DNA of 64,000 nt from Oceanisphaera sp. IT1-181 (lineage in GTDB: Bacteria; Pseudomonadota; Gammaproteobacteria; Enterobacterales; Aeromonadaceae). The number at the start of each line of letters is the position of its first letter. The stretch's first letter is position 1. Location: NCBI RefSeq assembly GCF_033807535.1, contig NZ_CP136856.1, forward strand, positions 3,188,501-3,252,500, written 5' to 3'. Under the pieces are notes generated by a model, which saw only the letters and a program-made list of their open reading frames with translations, was not told where the DNA came from and ran no database searches. This document shows, in pieces, positions 7,669 to 16,657 of this stretch. The translations under genes and the position numbers were made by a program.

Positions 7669-9043
7669 GCAGCTGCGTTTTTGGCTGAGCAGCCTCAGCG
7701 GCCAAGTGATCATGGTGGCGTTACTGATCTTGGTTATCATCCAATTGGTAGGCATCCAGATTTATCGCATGGATCGCGAAGAGACCCTCGGCTTAGTCAA
7801 CAGTCGCTTTACCCTACAGCGCGTCGTGTCGGCCACTCGTTTACTCAATCAATCCCCGGAAAGCTTACACCCAGAGGTCTTGCGCGCCAGTCGCAGCGAA
7901 ACGTTACGCCTGCGCTTGGCTGCCCAAGCCTCCACGCCTGAGGTGCGCAACCCGCATTTTGAACGCATAGTGCGCAGCAAGCTGGAATACCCCGATCAAC
8001 TTGCCATTCAGATCAGTGCCGAGCGACGCCCCATGCCGACCCAGTGGCTGCATGGCCAACCCCAGAGCGACCATCCGCCACCCGATCGCCGTCATCCGCG
8101 CAGGCATGCGGATATCCGCTTACAGGGCAGCATTGAGCTGGAAGATGGCCGCTGGCTGGATTTTACTTCGCTGCGCGACAACGAAATCCCCGGCTGGTCG
8201 GTTAAAGCCGTGCTGTCTTTTGTGCTATTAGCAGGCTTACTCGCGGGCTTGATGATCTGGCTATTACAACGCACCACTCGGCCCTTAAAGCAGCTGGCTC
8301 AGCAAGCCGAGCGACTAGGACGGGGTGATAAGCCCGAGCCCATTAGCGAAAGCGGCCCCCGAGAAATACGTGACACCCTCACCGCCTTTAACCGCATGCA
8401 AGATAGGCTAGACCGCTTTGTTTCAGATCGCACTCGCATGCTGGCGGCGATTTCTCATGACTTACGCACCCCTATTACGACTTTACAGCTGCGCTGCGAA
8501 TTTTTAACCGAGAGCGAAGATAAGCAAAAAATACAGCAAAGCTTGAGTATTATGGAGCAGATGCTCAGCGCCACTTTGCAGTTTGCCCGCGAAGACGGCT
8601 TATCCGAACCGATCCGCAACTTAGACTTACCCAGCTTACTGCAAAGCCTGTGTGATGATTTACAAGACAATGGCTTTGATGTCAGCTTAGTGGCACAAAC
8701 TGCGGTTATTTATCGGGGCCGCCCCACCGCCCTGCGCCGTGCCTTACAAAATTTGCTCGATAATGGCGTTAAATATGGCGGCAAGGTAGAAGCCGAGCTC
8801 GACGTTACTCCCACACAGGTACAGATCCGTATTCGCGACTTTGGTCCGGGTATTCCTATCGAGCTGCAAGAAGAAGTGTTTAAGCCGTTTACGCGGCTGG
8901 ATTCGGCGCGAAATATGGAAGATGGTAGTATCGGGTTAGGCCTCGCCATTGCTCGTACCCTGATCCACCAACATGGCGGGCAGCTGCTGCTAAGCAATCA
9001 CCCGCAAGGCGGCTTATTGGCGCAAATATTTTTGCCCCGCTAA
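7649..9043 (+). CDS. EnvZ-like membrane sensor histidine kinase
   Basis: A 464-residue kinase: TM1 about 18-38, a periplasmic domain of about 145 residues with a Pro/His/Arg-rich segment (DHPPPDRRHPRRH), TM2 about 185-207, HAMP, and a HisKA domain with phospho-acceptor histidine in AAISHDLRTPITT. The ATPase domain has N (LQNLLDNGVKYGG), G1 (DFGPGIP) and G2 (GSIGLGLAIA) boxes. It partners with the regulator just upstream. The histidine-rich sensor segment hints at metal, pH or envelope-stress sensing. Confidence 0.9.
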   Translation: MSAMGIKQLRFWLSSLSGQVIMVALLILVIIQLVGIQIYRMDREETLGLVNSRFTLQRVVSATRLLNQSPESLHPEVLRASRSETLRLRLAAQASTPEVRNPHFERIVRSKLEYPDQLAIQISAERRPMPTQWLHGQPQSDHPPPDRRHPRRHADIRLQGSIELEDGRWLDFTSLRDNEIPGWSVKAVLSFVLLAGLLAGLMIWLLQRTTRPLKQLAQQAERLGRGDKPEPISESGPREIRDTLTAFNRMQDRLDRFVSDRTRMLAAISHDLRTPITTLQLRCEFLTESEDKQKIQQSLSIMEQMLSATLQFAREDGLSEPIRNLDLPSLLQSLCDDLQDNGFDVSLVAQTAVIYRGRPTALRRALQNLLDNGVKYGGKVEAELDVTPTQVQIRIRDFGPGIPIELQEEVFKPFTRLDSARNMEDGSIGLGLAIARTLIHQHGGQLLLSNHPQGGLLAQIFLPR

Positions 9044-9126
9044 CGGCACTTTACACGCCCAGTTAAAATTTCTACATTGGCTTAATCTCACTCGCACTCA
9101 TTTCACTAACACAAGGACAGTATTTC

Positions 9127-10398
9127 ATGAAAGACGAAACGCTCGCGGTTCACCATGGCTACACCACAGATCCCACTACTAAATCTGTGGCCGTACCTAT
9201 CTATCAAACCGTGGCTTACGAGTTTGACAGCGCCCAACACGGTGCCGATTTATTCAACTTAGCGGTGCCTGGTAATATCTATACCCGCATCATGAACCCG
9301 ACTAACGATGTGATTGAGCAGCGCGTGGCCGCTCTTGAAGGCGGTATCGCCGGTCTTGCGGTATCCGCAGGCAGTGCTGCTATTCATTATGCCTTGATTA
9401 ACTTGGCCCAAAACGGTGACAACATAGTCACCACGCCCCAGCTGTATGGCGGCACCTATACCTTGTTCGCGCATATGCTGCCGAGCATGGGCATTGAAGT
9501 ACGTTTTGCCGAAGATGCCAGCCCAGCAGCCATTGCTAAGCTGATCGATGATAGAACCAAGGCGGTATTCTGCGAAAGTATTGGTAACCCAGCCGGCAAC
9601 GTCACCGACCTACAAGGGTTAGCAGACGCAGCCCACGCCCAAGGCGTGCCGTTAGTAGTCGATAACACAGTAGCTAGCCCCATTCTGTGTAAGCCCATCG
9701 AATTTGGTGCCGATATTGTGGTGCACTCGCTGACTAAATACATAGGCGGCCACGGTAACTCGCTGGGCGGCATGATTGTCGACAGCGGCAAGTTTGACTG
9801 GGCCAGCCATAAAACCCGTTTCCCACAATTTAATAATCCTGAGCCTGCCTATCATGGCGTGGTATATACCGAATCGTTTGGCGCCGCGGCCTTTATTGCC
9901 CGCGCTCGCACCGTGCCACTGCGTAACACCGGCAGTACTTTGTCACCCATGAACACCTTCTTACTGCTGCAAGGCCTAGAAACCCTGCCGCTGCGCATGG
10001 AGCGCCATGTGGAGAACACCTTTAAGGTGGCGGAATTCCTACAAGCCCACCCTTTAGTGGACTGGGTAAACTATGCGGGCTTGAAAGGCCATCCTGACTA
10101 TGAACGGGCCCAGCGCTACATGAAAGGCAAGCCATCGGCTATTTTATCCTTTGGTCTAAAAGGCGGTTATGAAGCGGGCGTGCGTTTTTACGATGCACTT
10201 AATCTTATCAAGCGCTTAGTGAATATTGGTGATACGCGCTCTTTGGCCTGTCACCCCGCTTCTACCACCCATCGCCAAATGAGTGAGGCAGAGCAAGCAC
10301 AAGCTGGCGTGAAAGCAGAGATGATCCGCTTATCAATCGGGATTGAGCATATCGACGATATACTTGCCGATATAGAACAAGCCTTAGCCGCAGAATAA
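9127..10398 (+). CDS. metY: O-acetylhomoserine sulfhydrylase (PLP-dependent)
   Basis: A 423-residue enzyme of the Cys/Met-metabolism PLP family. It shows the N-terminal DETLAVHHGY, substrate/PLP-binding YTRIMNPTNDVIEQRVAALE and the PLP-lysine motif HSLTKYIGGHGNSLGG, with SLACHPASTTHRQM near the end, typical of O-acetylhomoserine sulfhydrylases. It makes homocysteine from O-acetylhomoserine and sulfide. Homocysteine would then need MetE or MetH; the metE and metF genes found 4-5 kb away are decayed. Confidence 0.92.
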   Translation: MKDETLAVHHGYTTDPTTKSVAVPIYQTVAYEFDSAQHGADLFNLAVPGNIYTRIMNPTNDVIEQRVAALEGGIAGLAVSAGSAAIHYALINLAQNGDNIVTTPQLYGGTYTLFAHMLPSMGIEVRFAEDASPAAIAKLIDDRTKAVFCESIGNPAGNVTDLQGLADAAHAQGVPLVVDNTVASPILCKPIEFGADIVVHSLTKYIGGHGNSLGGMIVDSGKFDWASHKTRFPQFNNPEPAYHGVVYTESFGAAAFIARARTVPLRNTGSTLSPMNTFLLLQGLETLPLRMERHVENTFKVAEFLQAHPLVDWVNYAGLKGHPDYERAQRYMKGKPSAILSFGLKGGYEAGVRFYDALNLIKRLVNIGDTRSLACHPASTTHRQMSEAEQAQAGVKAEMIRLSIGIEHIDDILADIEQALAAE

Positions 10399-10424
10399 CA
10401 TTAACGCAGAATATTGAAGCGCAT

Positions 10425-10465
10425 AAAAAAGCCCCCGCAACCTTAGGTTGCGGGGGCTTTTTATT
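10425..10465. terminator. Bidirectional terminator between metY and dctM
   Basis: A perfect stem (AAAAAGCCCCCGCAACC / GGTTGCGGGGGCTTTTT) between convergent genes, with A-run on one side and T-run on the other. Confidence 0.9.
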
Positions 10466-10486
10466 CATTAAAATACCGCCAATAAC

Positions 10487-11791
10487 TTACCAGGAGCCGA
10501 CCACATATCCGAGCCGTTCTGGCAGCCACAATGCGATCCCCGGAAACACCATCACCAGCACCAATGCCGACAGCATGGTTAGCATAAAAAATAGCGCCCA
10601 GCCGAAGGTTTTCTCCAGCCGAATACCGGCAATCTGGGTGGTCACCATCAAGTTGATGGCCACCGGCGGGGTAAACTGGCCGATGGCAATGTTCATCGCC
10701 ATCAGAATGCCAAACCACACCGGGTTCCAACCGAAATGCTGCATTAGGGGTATTAATATTGGTGTGATAATCAGATAAATAGAAATGGCATCCAGCAGCA
10801 TCCCCGCCAACAACACCAGTACCATGATCAAAATCAGCAGCACCCAACCCTGATCCGATAACGATAACATGGACTCGGCTAAACGATTGAAGGTACCCAA
10901 AGTAGTACCTGCCCAGGCGAAAATACCCGCCAGCGAAATGATGATCATCACTACGCCAGAGACCATGCCCGCCTCACCCAATAAGCCCCAGACCTCCTTC
11001 AGGCTGAGCTGGCGATAAACAAATATGCCGACGATCAGGCCATAGGTCACCGCCACTACCGCCGCTTCGGTCGGCGTGAACAAACCCGATCTTAAGCCAC
11101 CCAAAATCAATACTGGTGCAAATAACGCTGGCAAGGCCTTGATAAAGCTTTCTTTCAAGTCGGGTCGCTCGCCCTGGCTCGGATCTTCCCAGCCGTTGCG
11201 TTTAGCCAACCACCACACCGGCAACAGCAACGACATACCCGCCAGCAAGCCGGGGAACAAACCAGCAGCAAACAGCGCCCGCAAATCTACTCCCGGCACC
11301 ACAATTGAATAGAGGATCAGTGCAATTGACGGCGGGATCAAAATGGCGGTAGAGGACGCCGAGGCGATTAAGGCAGCCGAAAAGGGTTTGGGATAACCAG
11401 CTTTGGTCATGCTGGGCAGCATCACCATGGCTACGGCGGCGGCATCCGCCGGGCCTGAGCCGCTCATGCCGCCCATGATCAAGCAGACCAGCACCACGAC
11501 TAGCCCCAAACCGCCGTGGCGTGGGCCAATCAATGCCTGGGCAAAACGCACTAGGCTAGCCGCCACCCCGGCGCGCTCAAAGATAAGCCCGGTGAGAATA
11601 AACAAGGGTATTGCGATCAATGGGTACTTGGCGACACTGTTATAAGTATTGGTACCTAAGGTCGCCAGCATATCCGGTGACAATCCCAGCACGATACCCG
11701 CGGCGCCACCCAGCCCCAAGGCGAAGGCGACGGGAACACCCAGTAACATAGCGCCGCCAAACACCAGTAGCATCAAGAGATCAGGACTCAT
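10487..11791 (-). CDS. dctM: TRAP transporter large permease (DctM type)
   Basis: A 434-residue, 12-helix protein with typical DctM sequences near the N-terminus (GGAMLLGVPVAFALGLGG), MGGMSGSGPADAAAVAMVML (the SGSG/AD helix hairpin) and IGQFTPPVAINLMV in the C-terminal repeat. It forms the sodium-coupled membrane channel of a tripartite ATP-independent periplasmic transporter for an organic acid. Its start overlaps dctQ by 11 bp. The substrate cannot be deduced, though the binding protein is C4-dicarboxylate type. Confidence 0.93.
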   Translation of the reverse strand: MSPDLLMLLVFGGAMLLGVPVAFALGLGGAAGIVLGLSPDMLATLGTNTYNSVAKYPLIAIPLFILTGLIFERAGVAASLVRFAQALIGPRHGGLGLVVVLVCLIMGGMSGSGPADAAAVAMVMLPSMTKAGYPKPFSAALIASASSTAILIPPSIALILYSIVVPGVDLRALFAAGLFPGLLAGMSLLLPVWWLAKRNGWEDPSQGERPDLKESFIKALPALFAPVLILGGLRSGLFTPTEAAVVAVTYGLIVGIFVYRQLSLKEVWGLLGEAGMVSGVVMIIISLAGIFAWAGTTLGTFNRLAESMLSLSDQGWVLLILIMVLVLLAGMLLDAISIYLIITPILIPLMQHFGWNPVWFGILMAMNIAIGQFTPPVAINLMVTTQIAGIRLEKTFGWALFFMLTMLSALVLVMVFPGIALWLPERLGYVVGSW

Positions 11792-12275
11792 GAGTGCCTC
11801 CCGCTTGTAGACAGATCTGGCAACGTTCGATCAGGCTTTGGGTCAAACGCCAGACAATGGCAAGGCACAGTAATGGCAACCAAATTAGATAAATCCAGGT
11901 GGGATAACCCAAGCCCGGCGACAACGACTCCCAATTATATTCTTCCCAAGCCAGCAAAGCGCCATACCAAACCACTAGGCCCAGTAATAGCACACTGGCC
12001 GCCCATTGCAGCACATACAGTGTCGGCCGTAAGCGAATCGGCAACAGCTCTTCTACCAGCTCGATACGAATGTGCACATGGCGGCGCGCGGCCACAGCGG
12101 CGCCAGCAAAGGTCAGCACCACCAGTAGAAATACGGAAAATTCTTCGGTAAAAGCAAAGGACGCATCGGTGGTGTAACGCACCACCACATTGCCTAAGCT
12201 GATGATACAGATAATCAGCAGGGCAAGGGCCGCCAGCCAGCGCTCGGGGCCGGCATCGGGGGCAGATTTAGACAT
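11781..12275 (-). CDS. dctQ: TRAP transporter small permease (DctQ type)
   Basis: The start is placed at ATG 12275 (MSKSAPDAG), giving 164 residues; an earlier in-frame ATG at 12338 would run through the intergenic stem-loop. Four helices are visible (for example WLAALALLIICIISLGNVVV and LLVVLTFAGAAVAARRHVHI), the latter being the typical DctQ signature region. It pairs with DctM. Confidence 0.9.
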   Translation of the reverse strand: MSKSAPDAGPERWLAALALLIICIISLGNVVVRYTTDASFAFTEEFSVFLLVVLTFAGAAVAARRHVHIRIELVEELLPIRLRPTLYVLQWAASVLLLGLVVWYGALLAWEEYNWESLSPGLGYPTWIYLIWLPLLCLAIVWRLTQSLIERCQICLQAGGTHES

Positions 12276-12314
12276 GGGTACAACTCTCGGCAGGAGGTTT
12301 AACGTAAATAATGC

Positions 12315-12336
12315 GGCCCGGCGTAGCAGCCGGGCC
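12315..12336 (-). promoter_or_regulatory. Stem-loop between dctP and dctQ
   Basis: A perfect 8-bp GC stem (GGCCCGGC / GCCGGGCC) lies between the binding-protein gene and the permease genes, without a T-run on its 3' side on the transcribed strand. This is probably an mRNA-stabilising or attenuating hairpin that lets dctP be made in excess, as is common for binding proteins. Confidence 0.6.
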
Positions 12337-12350
12337 AAATAAAAAAAGTC

Positions 12351-13358
12351 TTAACGGGCGGCAATGGCCGCTTGAGCTTCAGCAACCAGCTCGGCACCAA
12401 TGCGCGGCGTCCACTTGGTATATACCTCGGCGGTGGCGTCTACAAACGCCTGATGTTGCTCAGGAGTCAGTTCGGTCACCTCGACGCCTCGCTCCTTAAT
12501 AGTAACCAGGGTCTCGCTCAACTCGTTACGGGACTTTTCAATTTCCCAGGCGCCTGCATCAATCGCTGCCTGCTGTAGCAATTCACGGTCTGCCTCAGGT
12601 AAGGATTTCCATACCTTTTTGTTCACACCAAAAATCAGCGGATCCGCCATGTAATGCCACAGCGTCAGATAGTTCTGCCCTACCTGATCTACTCGCGCGA
12701 CATCGAATACCGACAACGGATTCTCTTGGCCGTCGATAGCGCCCGTGGTCAACGCAGGCTTAGCATCAGCCCAGCTCATCTGAGTCGGGTTGGCACCCAG
12801 CGTGTTGAAGGTATCTAGAAACAGCGGCGAGCCGACTACACGCACCTTAAGACCTTGCACATCTTCTGGGCTATCGATCGGGTGTTTGGAGTTGGATAAT
12901 TCGCGAAAGCCATTTTCACCCCAAGCCAGCGGCATAACGCCTTTTTTGTCGATGGCGGCAAAGATTTTCTTACCGGTATCACCCTGAGTAATGGCATCGA
13001 TGGCTGCATCATCCGGCAGCAAAAACGGCAGCGAGAACAGGTTCAGCTCGGGTACCTGAGGCGACCAGTTGATAGTCGAAGCCACGGCCATGTCGATAAG
13101 ACCGCTGCGCATGGCGGAGAATTCACGGGTCTGATCGCCAGACACCAACTGGGCATTGGGATAAACTTTTAGCGTCAGGCGTCCGTCGGAGCGCTCATTC
13201 ACCAGCTCGGCCCATTTTTCTGCAGCCTGCCCCCAAGGGAAGGCATCGGACAGTACGGTCGATACCGAAAACTCACGGGTTTCCTGGGCAAAGGTAGGTG
13301 CAGCAAGAGTCATGCCAAGAGCGGCGGTCAAGGCGAACGCCAGCGGTTTGATACGCAT
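12351..13358 (-). CDS. dctP: TRAP transporter substrate-binding protein (DctP type)
   Basis: A 335-residue periplasmic protein with signal peptide MRIKPLAFALTAALGMTL cut after TFAQ. The body is DctP-like: VSTVLSDAFPWGQAAEKWAE at the start, the LKVRVVGSPLFLDTFNTLGA segment (the conserved arginine that binds the carboxylate) and DGQENPLSVF. It captures an organic acid for DctMQ. It is first in the minus-strand operon dctP-dctQ-dctM. Confidence 0.92.
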   Translation of the reverse strand: MRIKPLAFALTAALGMTLAAPTFAQETREFSVSTVLSDAFPWGQAAEKWAELVNERSDGRLTLKVYPNAQLVSGDQTREFSAMRSGLIDMAVASTINWSPQVPELNLFSLPFLLPDDAAIDAITQGDTGKKIFAAIDKKGVMPLAWGENGFRELSNSKHPIDSPEDVQGLKVRVVGSPLFLDTFNTLGANPTQMSWADAKPALTTGAIDGQENPLSVFDVARVDQVGQNYLTLWHYMADPLIFGVNKKVWKSLPEADRELLQQAAIDAGAWEIEKSRNELSETLVTIKERGVEVTELTPEQHQAFVDATAEVYTKWTPRIGAELVAEAQAAIAAR

Positions 13359-13653
13359 AAGAAGTCCTTTTTATTAGTGGGATCCTGTTTGTCCGCCTGC
13401 AGCGACTGCTGAGCACGAGACGAAAGTCTGCAATAGTGAGATAAAGTAGGTGTACAAGTCAATTAGCAATCCGGATTAGTCCCTTGATCGAGACTTGTTA
13501 CCTGCTCACTCGTTTTTTGATCTAATAGTAGGAATCAGGTAAAGCGCATTATCTTCCTCCATCGCCGAAGTAGCCAAGCTCCCCAGCGCTGCCTTAAATA
13601 ACAAAGCCCCCGTAACTTAAGATACGAGGGCTTTGTTTTGTTACCTACTTAAC
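13359..13653. other. Gap upstream of dctP with a terminator
   Basis: This 295-bp stretch holds the dctP promoter region (AT-rich, about 13430-13530) and a stem-loop at 13600-13640 (ACAAAGCCCCCGTA / TACGAGGGCTTTGT) with a T-run, acting as a terminator. I see no gene. Confidence 0.6.
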
Positions 13654-14555
13654 TTAAGCGGGAATCGAAATTTGCGGACACACACCTAAGCTGTGTCAAA
13701 TCGCATAGGTCAGGTCTGAGCGGTTAAGGGTATAGAAGTGAAAGTCTTTCACCCCTTCTTGGCTTAATACCCGCACCTGATCCATGGCAATACTGTCACC
13801 CACTAGGTTGCGAGTATTCTGGTCGTTTTCTAAACCTTGAAAACGCTGATGCATGCAGTTTGGAATACGCACGTTAGAAAAGCCCGCAAACTTAATTAAG
13901 GTCTAATAGTTAGACACCGGCAAGATGCCCGGCACTATCTCAGTATCTATGCCAATGGTCACGCAACGGTCACGAAAGCGTAAGTAAGACTCCACATCGA
14001 AGAAGAACTGCGTAATCGCTCGGTTAGCACCCGCATCTATTTTGCGCTTTAAGCTCAGTAAATCCGCCTGCGCGCTTTTTGCTTCTGGGTACCTCAGGAT
14101 ACGCTGCCACCGAAGTATCAAAGTCGGCTTCTTCTTTAAGCAGTCTTACTAAATCTTCCGCGTACATATCGTGCTTTTCCAAGCCTTCTGGTAAATCACC
14201 GCGCAGTGCCACGATGGAGCGAATACCGCTATTCCAGTAATCTTTGGCAATGTCACGTAACTCGGCACGGCTGGCGTCGATACAGGTCAGGTGTGGTACG
14301 GCAATCAGGCCCGTTTTCTCCTGAATGTCTTTGATAACCTTATGTGTTCTGTCTCGTGTGCCAGAGTTTGCACCGTAAGTAACGGAGACAAACTTGGGTG
14401 CCAAAGTACTGAGCCACTCGATAGAGCCCCATAAGGTTTTCTCCATTTTTTTCGCTATTCGGCGGAAAAAACTCAAACGAAACATTAATATTGCTACCCA
14501 GCTCAGCCATTGTCTGATTCAGCGTATCTACATGACGCGCGCTATGAAAACCCAT
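13654..14555 (-). pseudogene. metF: Decayed metF (methylenetetrahydrofolate reductase)
   Basis: MetF sequence is spread over three frames. The N-terminus is intact (GSNINVSFEFFPPNSEK), then shifts frame near 14450 into LAPKFVSVTYGANSGTRDRT and HLTCIDASRAELRDIAKDYW. It shifts again near 14105 into AKSAQADLLSLKRKIDAGAN and FFFDVESYLRFRDRC. It meets a TAG after GILPVSNY (about 13903), and a later TGA at 13696-13698 interrupts HFYTLNRSDLTYAI, where the intact enzyme has Cys. Several independent lesions make this a clear pseudogene. The functional enzyme makes 5-methyl-THF for methionine synthesis. Confidence 0.92.
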
Positions 14556-14626
14556 GTTTATCTCCTGACAACTTAAATTAAAACAATTCCTTTATGCTTT
14601 GGCTTGAACATAAGACTTACGCAACT

Positions 14627-15125
14627 CTAGGTCGCAGCAAACAGGTTCGCTAAGGCGATACGAGTGTCTTCCCAGTTACGCGTCTTCACACCACATTCTG
14701 GATTCACCCAGAGGCGCTCTTTTAACAGACACTTAACGGCCTTTTCGATCAATTTCACCATTTCTGCCACAGTCGGCGTATAGGATGAATGAATATCGTA
14801 CACGCTAAGTCCAATCTCATTGGGATAGACGAAACACGGCGCAAATCCAGTAATGCATGTCAGAGCGTGAGGTTTTGATAGTCATCACGTCTGCATAATT
14901 GATTCGATAATTTCGTTGAACTCAGAATAACACTGTGCGTATGGATCTGAGTACTGTCCGCAACGACAGAAGCACTTAAACGGAAAGCAGCTTCGGCTCA
15001 GTTTAAATAGGCAGCTTGTGGCGCTTTACACAAAAACATAAGTTCACGGAATGCGGGCTGATCAATCTGAATAACACTCACTCCCGCCGCTTCTAAGTCA
15101 GCAACCTCAGGCAAAAACAGCCCCG
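14627..15125 (-). pseudogene. metE: C-terminal remnant of metE (cobalamin-independent methionine synthase)
   Basis: Only fragments of the C-terminal catalytic domain remain, in several frames: EVADLEAAGVSVIQIDQPAF (15050-15120), then AFRLSASVVADSTQIHTH, FNEIIESIMQT, LSVYDIHSSYTPTVAEMV and the end ERLWVNPECGVKTRNWEDTR (the metal-ligand Cys region) closing with ALANLFAAT. Most of the gene is missing. It lies directly upstream of the metF remnant on the same strand, so a metE-metF unit has decayed together. Confidence 0.85.
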
Positions 15126-15220
15126 AACAAGGCTGAGAAATGCAGTGCTCGCAGCGACGACTAAAAAGCTGGATGAACATCAGCCACAACTTAAACCTCT
15201 TAGTCACGGGAAATGAGCAC

Positions 15221-15250
15221 AAAAAAGGGCAGACCCTAAGATCTGCCCAC
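15221..15250 (-). terminator. Terminator of ompW
   Basis: Stem GGGCAGA / TCTGCCC followed, on the minus strand, by a T-run; it lies 45 bp after the ompW stop. Confidence 0.75.
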
Positions 15251-15294
15251 TTACTGCTGAGGCTAAATACCTCACAACCCAAATGACTAATTAG

Positions 15295-15903
15295 TTAGAA
15301 GCGATAGCCTAAACCAACCATCAAGCCTACTGGATCTATGCTGGTTTTGTATGTGCCTAACGTTTCAACAGTGACATCGGTATCGATATCCATGTACCAG
15401 ATAGATGAGTTAACAAACAAATTATCTGTCACTGCCATATCAATACCCGCTTGAGCAGCCCATCCCCAAGAATCTTTGGCGTCTACGTCAAGCGTATTTA
15501 GAGCATTTCGGCCCGACTCATCAAAGAAGAAGGTATAGTTAATACCAGCACCCACATAAGGGCGTACCTTGCTTTGGGCATTACCAAAATAATACTGTGC
15601 CATCAGGCTAGGGGGTAGGTGTTTCACCTTAGCCACTTCACCGTCATTTAAGGTAACACTATGCGAAAAAGGCGTAGCAGCTAATAATTCCACACCCCAG
15701 TTGTCGGTTAACATATAAGAAAATGTCAGACCTAATTGAGTGTTATTCTCTACATCTAAATGGCCAACGCCTGGGATATCGCCACCACTACCATTAGGGC
15801 TCACCATTACCGCACCGCCACGAACTAGGAAGTCACCCGCTTGATGAGCAAAGGCAGAAGGAGCCAATAAGGCAGCGGCAACCAGCAGAGAAACTTTTTT
15901 CAT
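15295..15903 (-). CDS. ompW: OmpW-family outer-membrane protein
   Basis: A 202-residue protein: signal peptide MKKVSLLVAAALLAPSAFAH, then an eight-stranded barrel. OmpW signatures are GDFLVRGGAVMVSPN at the mature start, TFSYMLTDNWGVELLAATPF, MAQYYFGNAQSKVRPYVGAG and the C-terminal VGLMVGLGYRF with final aromatic residue. OmpW forms a narrow hydrophobic channel and is linked with stress and osmotic adaptation. It appears to be a single gene with its own terminator. Confidence 0.93.
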   Translation of the reverse strand: MKKVSLLVAAALLAPSAFAHQAGDFLVRGGAVMVSPNGSGGDIPGVGHLDVENNTQLGLTFSYMLTDNWGVELLAATPFSHSVTLNDGEVAKVKHLPPSLMAQYYFGNAQSKVRPYVGAGINYTFFFDESGRNALNTLDVDAKDSWGWAAQAGIDMAVTDNLFVNSSIWYMDIDTDVTVETLGTYKTSIDPVGLMVGLGYRF

Positions 15904-16144
15904 GCTTTATCCTTAGTTTATTATGGTGTTGTCTAACTCATTGGCATCAGTTTGCCTCAGCTGGTGAGGTCTGTTTTTGATTTAACGCAAGCTTGGTAGT
16001 AAAAACTTGATAATTACTGGATTTTTGCTACTAACTAAAAATAGCTGCGATGGCGACTAGCTAAAAGAGGTATCTTAGGGTATATCTTAAGTATCGGGAT
16101 CAGGCAGCGCTTTTAGCGTTGCCTGCTTTTTTATGGAGGTTTAT

Positions 16145-16552
16145 ATGGCCCAGTTGCCACCTATTACTATATCTACCCTAGATCTACTACGGCTAGAAGC
16201 CTTGCTAGAGAAACAGCCCGAGTCCGACGCTGTCACACGGCTAGAAAACGAGCTTGATCGCGCCCATGTAGTACCTCCTACCGAGGTGCCAGATAATATA
16301 GTGACCATGAACTCCACTATTACGTTTGCCATGACTACCGGTAAAGAAACCTTTACCAAAACGTTGTGTTACCCACGCGATATGGATAACGGCAACGATA
16401 AAATTTCGGTATTGGCTCCCATAGGGGCGGCGTTACTGGGTTTAAGCGTTGGCCAAAGCATCGAATGGCCCGCTCCCAATGGTAAAGCGATGCAGGTTAG
16501 TATTTCTGCCGTCGACTACCAGCCTGAACGTGCTGGCGATTATAAATCATAA
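16145..16552 (+). CDS. rnk: Rnk, nucleoside diphosphate kinase regulator / GreA-like protein
   Basis: The start at ATG 16145 (MAQLPPITIST) is preferred over an in-frame codon 12 bp upstream, since GGAGG at 16135-16139 is well spaced. The 135-residue protein has a short N-terminal coiled coil (LLRLEALLEK) and a C-terminal FKBP-like GreA/B domain (ISVLAPIGAALLGLSVGQSI). Rnk binds RNA polymerase and affects nucleoside-diphosphate-kinase levels. Confidence 0.88.
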   Translation: MAQLPPITISTLDLLRLEALLEKQPESDAVTRLENELDRAHVVPPTEVPDNIVTMNSTITFAMTTGKETFTKTLCYPRDMDNGNDKISVLAPIGAALLGLSVGQSIEWPAPNGKAMQVSISAVDYQPERAGDYKS

Positions 16553-16587
16553 ATAGAAAAAGGCGCATATTTGCGCCTTTTTCTATT
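16553..16587 (+). terminator. Terminator of rnk
   Basis: Perfect stem ATAGAAAAAGGCGCA / TGCGCCTTTTTCTAT starting at the rnk stop. Confidence 0.85.
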
Positions 16588-16657
16588 TATGATTACCTAA
16601 AAATTCATATATTATTGTATCTCTTCGCTAGCCCCTTATTGCCATCACGGAACCCAC

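Noticed and set aside
8710..8997. Minus-strand frame of 95 codons within the sensor kinase
   Set aside because: Antisense of the kinase ATPase domain with no independent signal.
12315..12336. Stem-loop between dctP and dctQ as a full rho-independent terminator
   Set aside because: No T-run follows it on the transcribed strand, so a stabilising or attenuating role is more likely.
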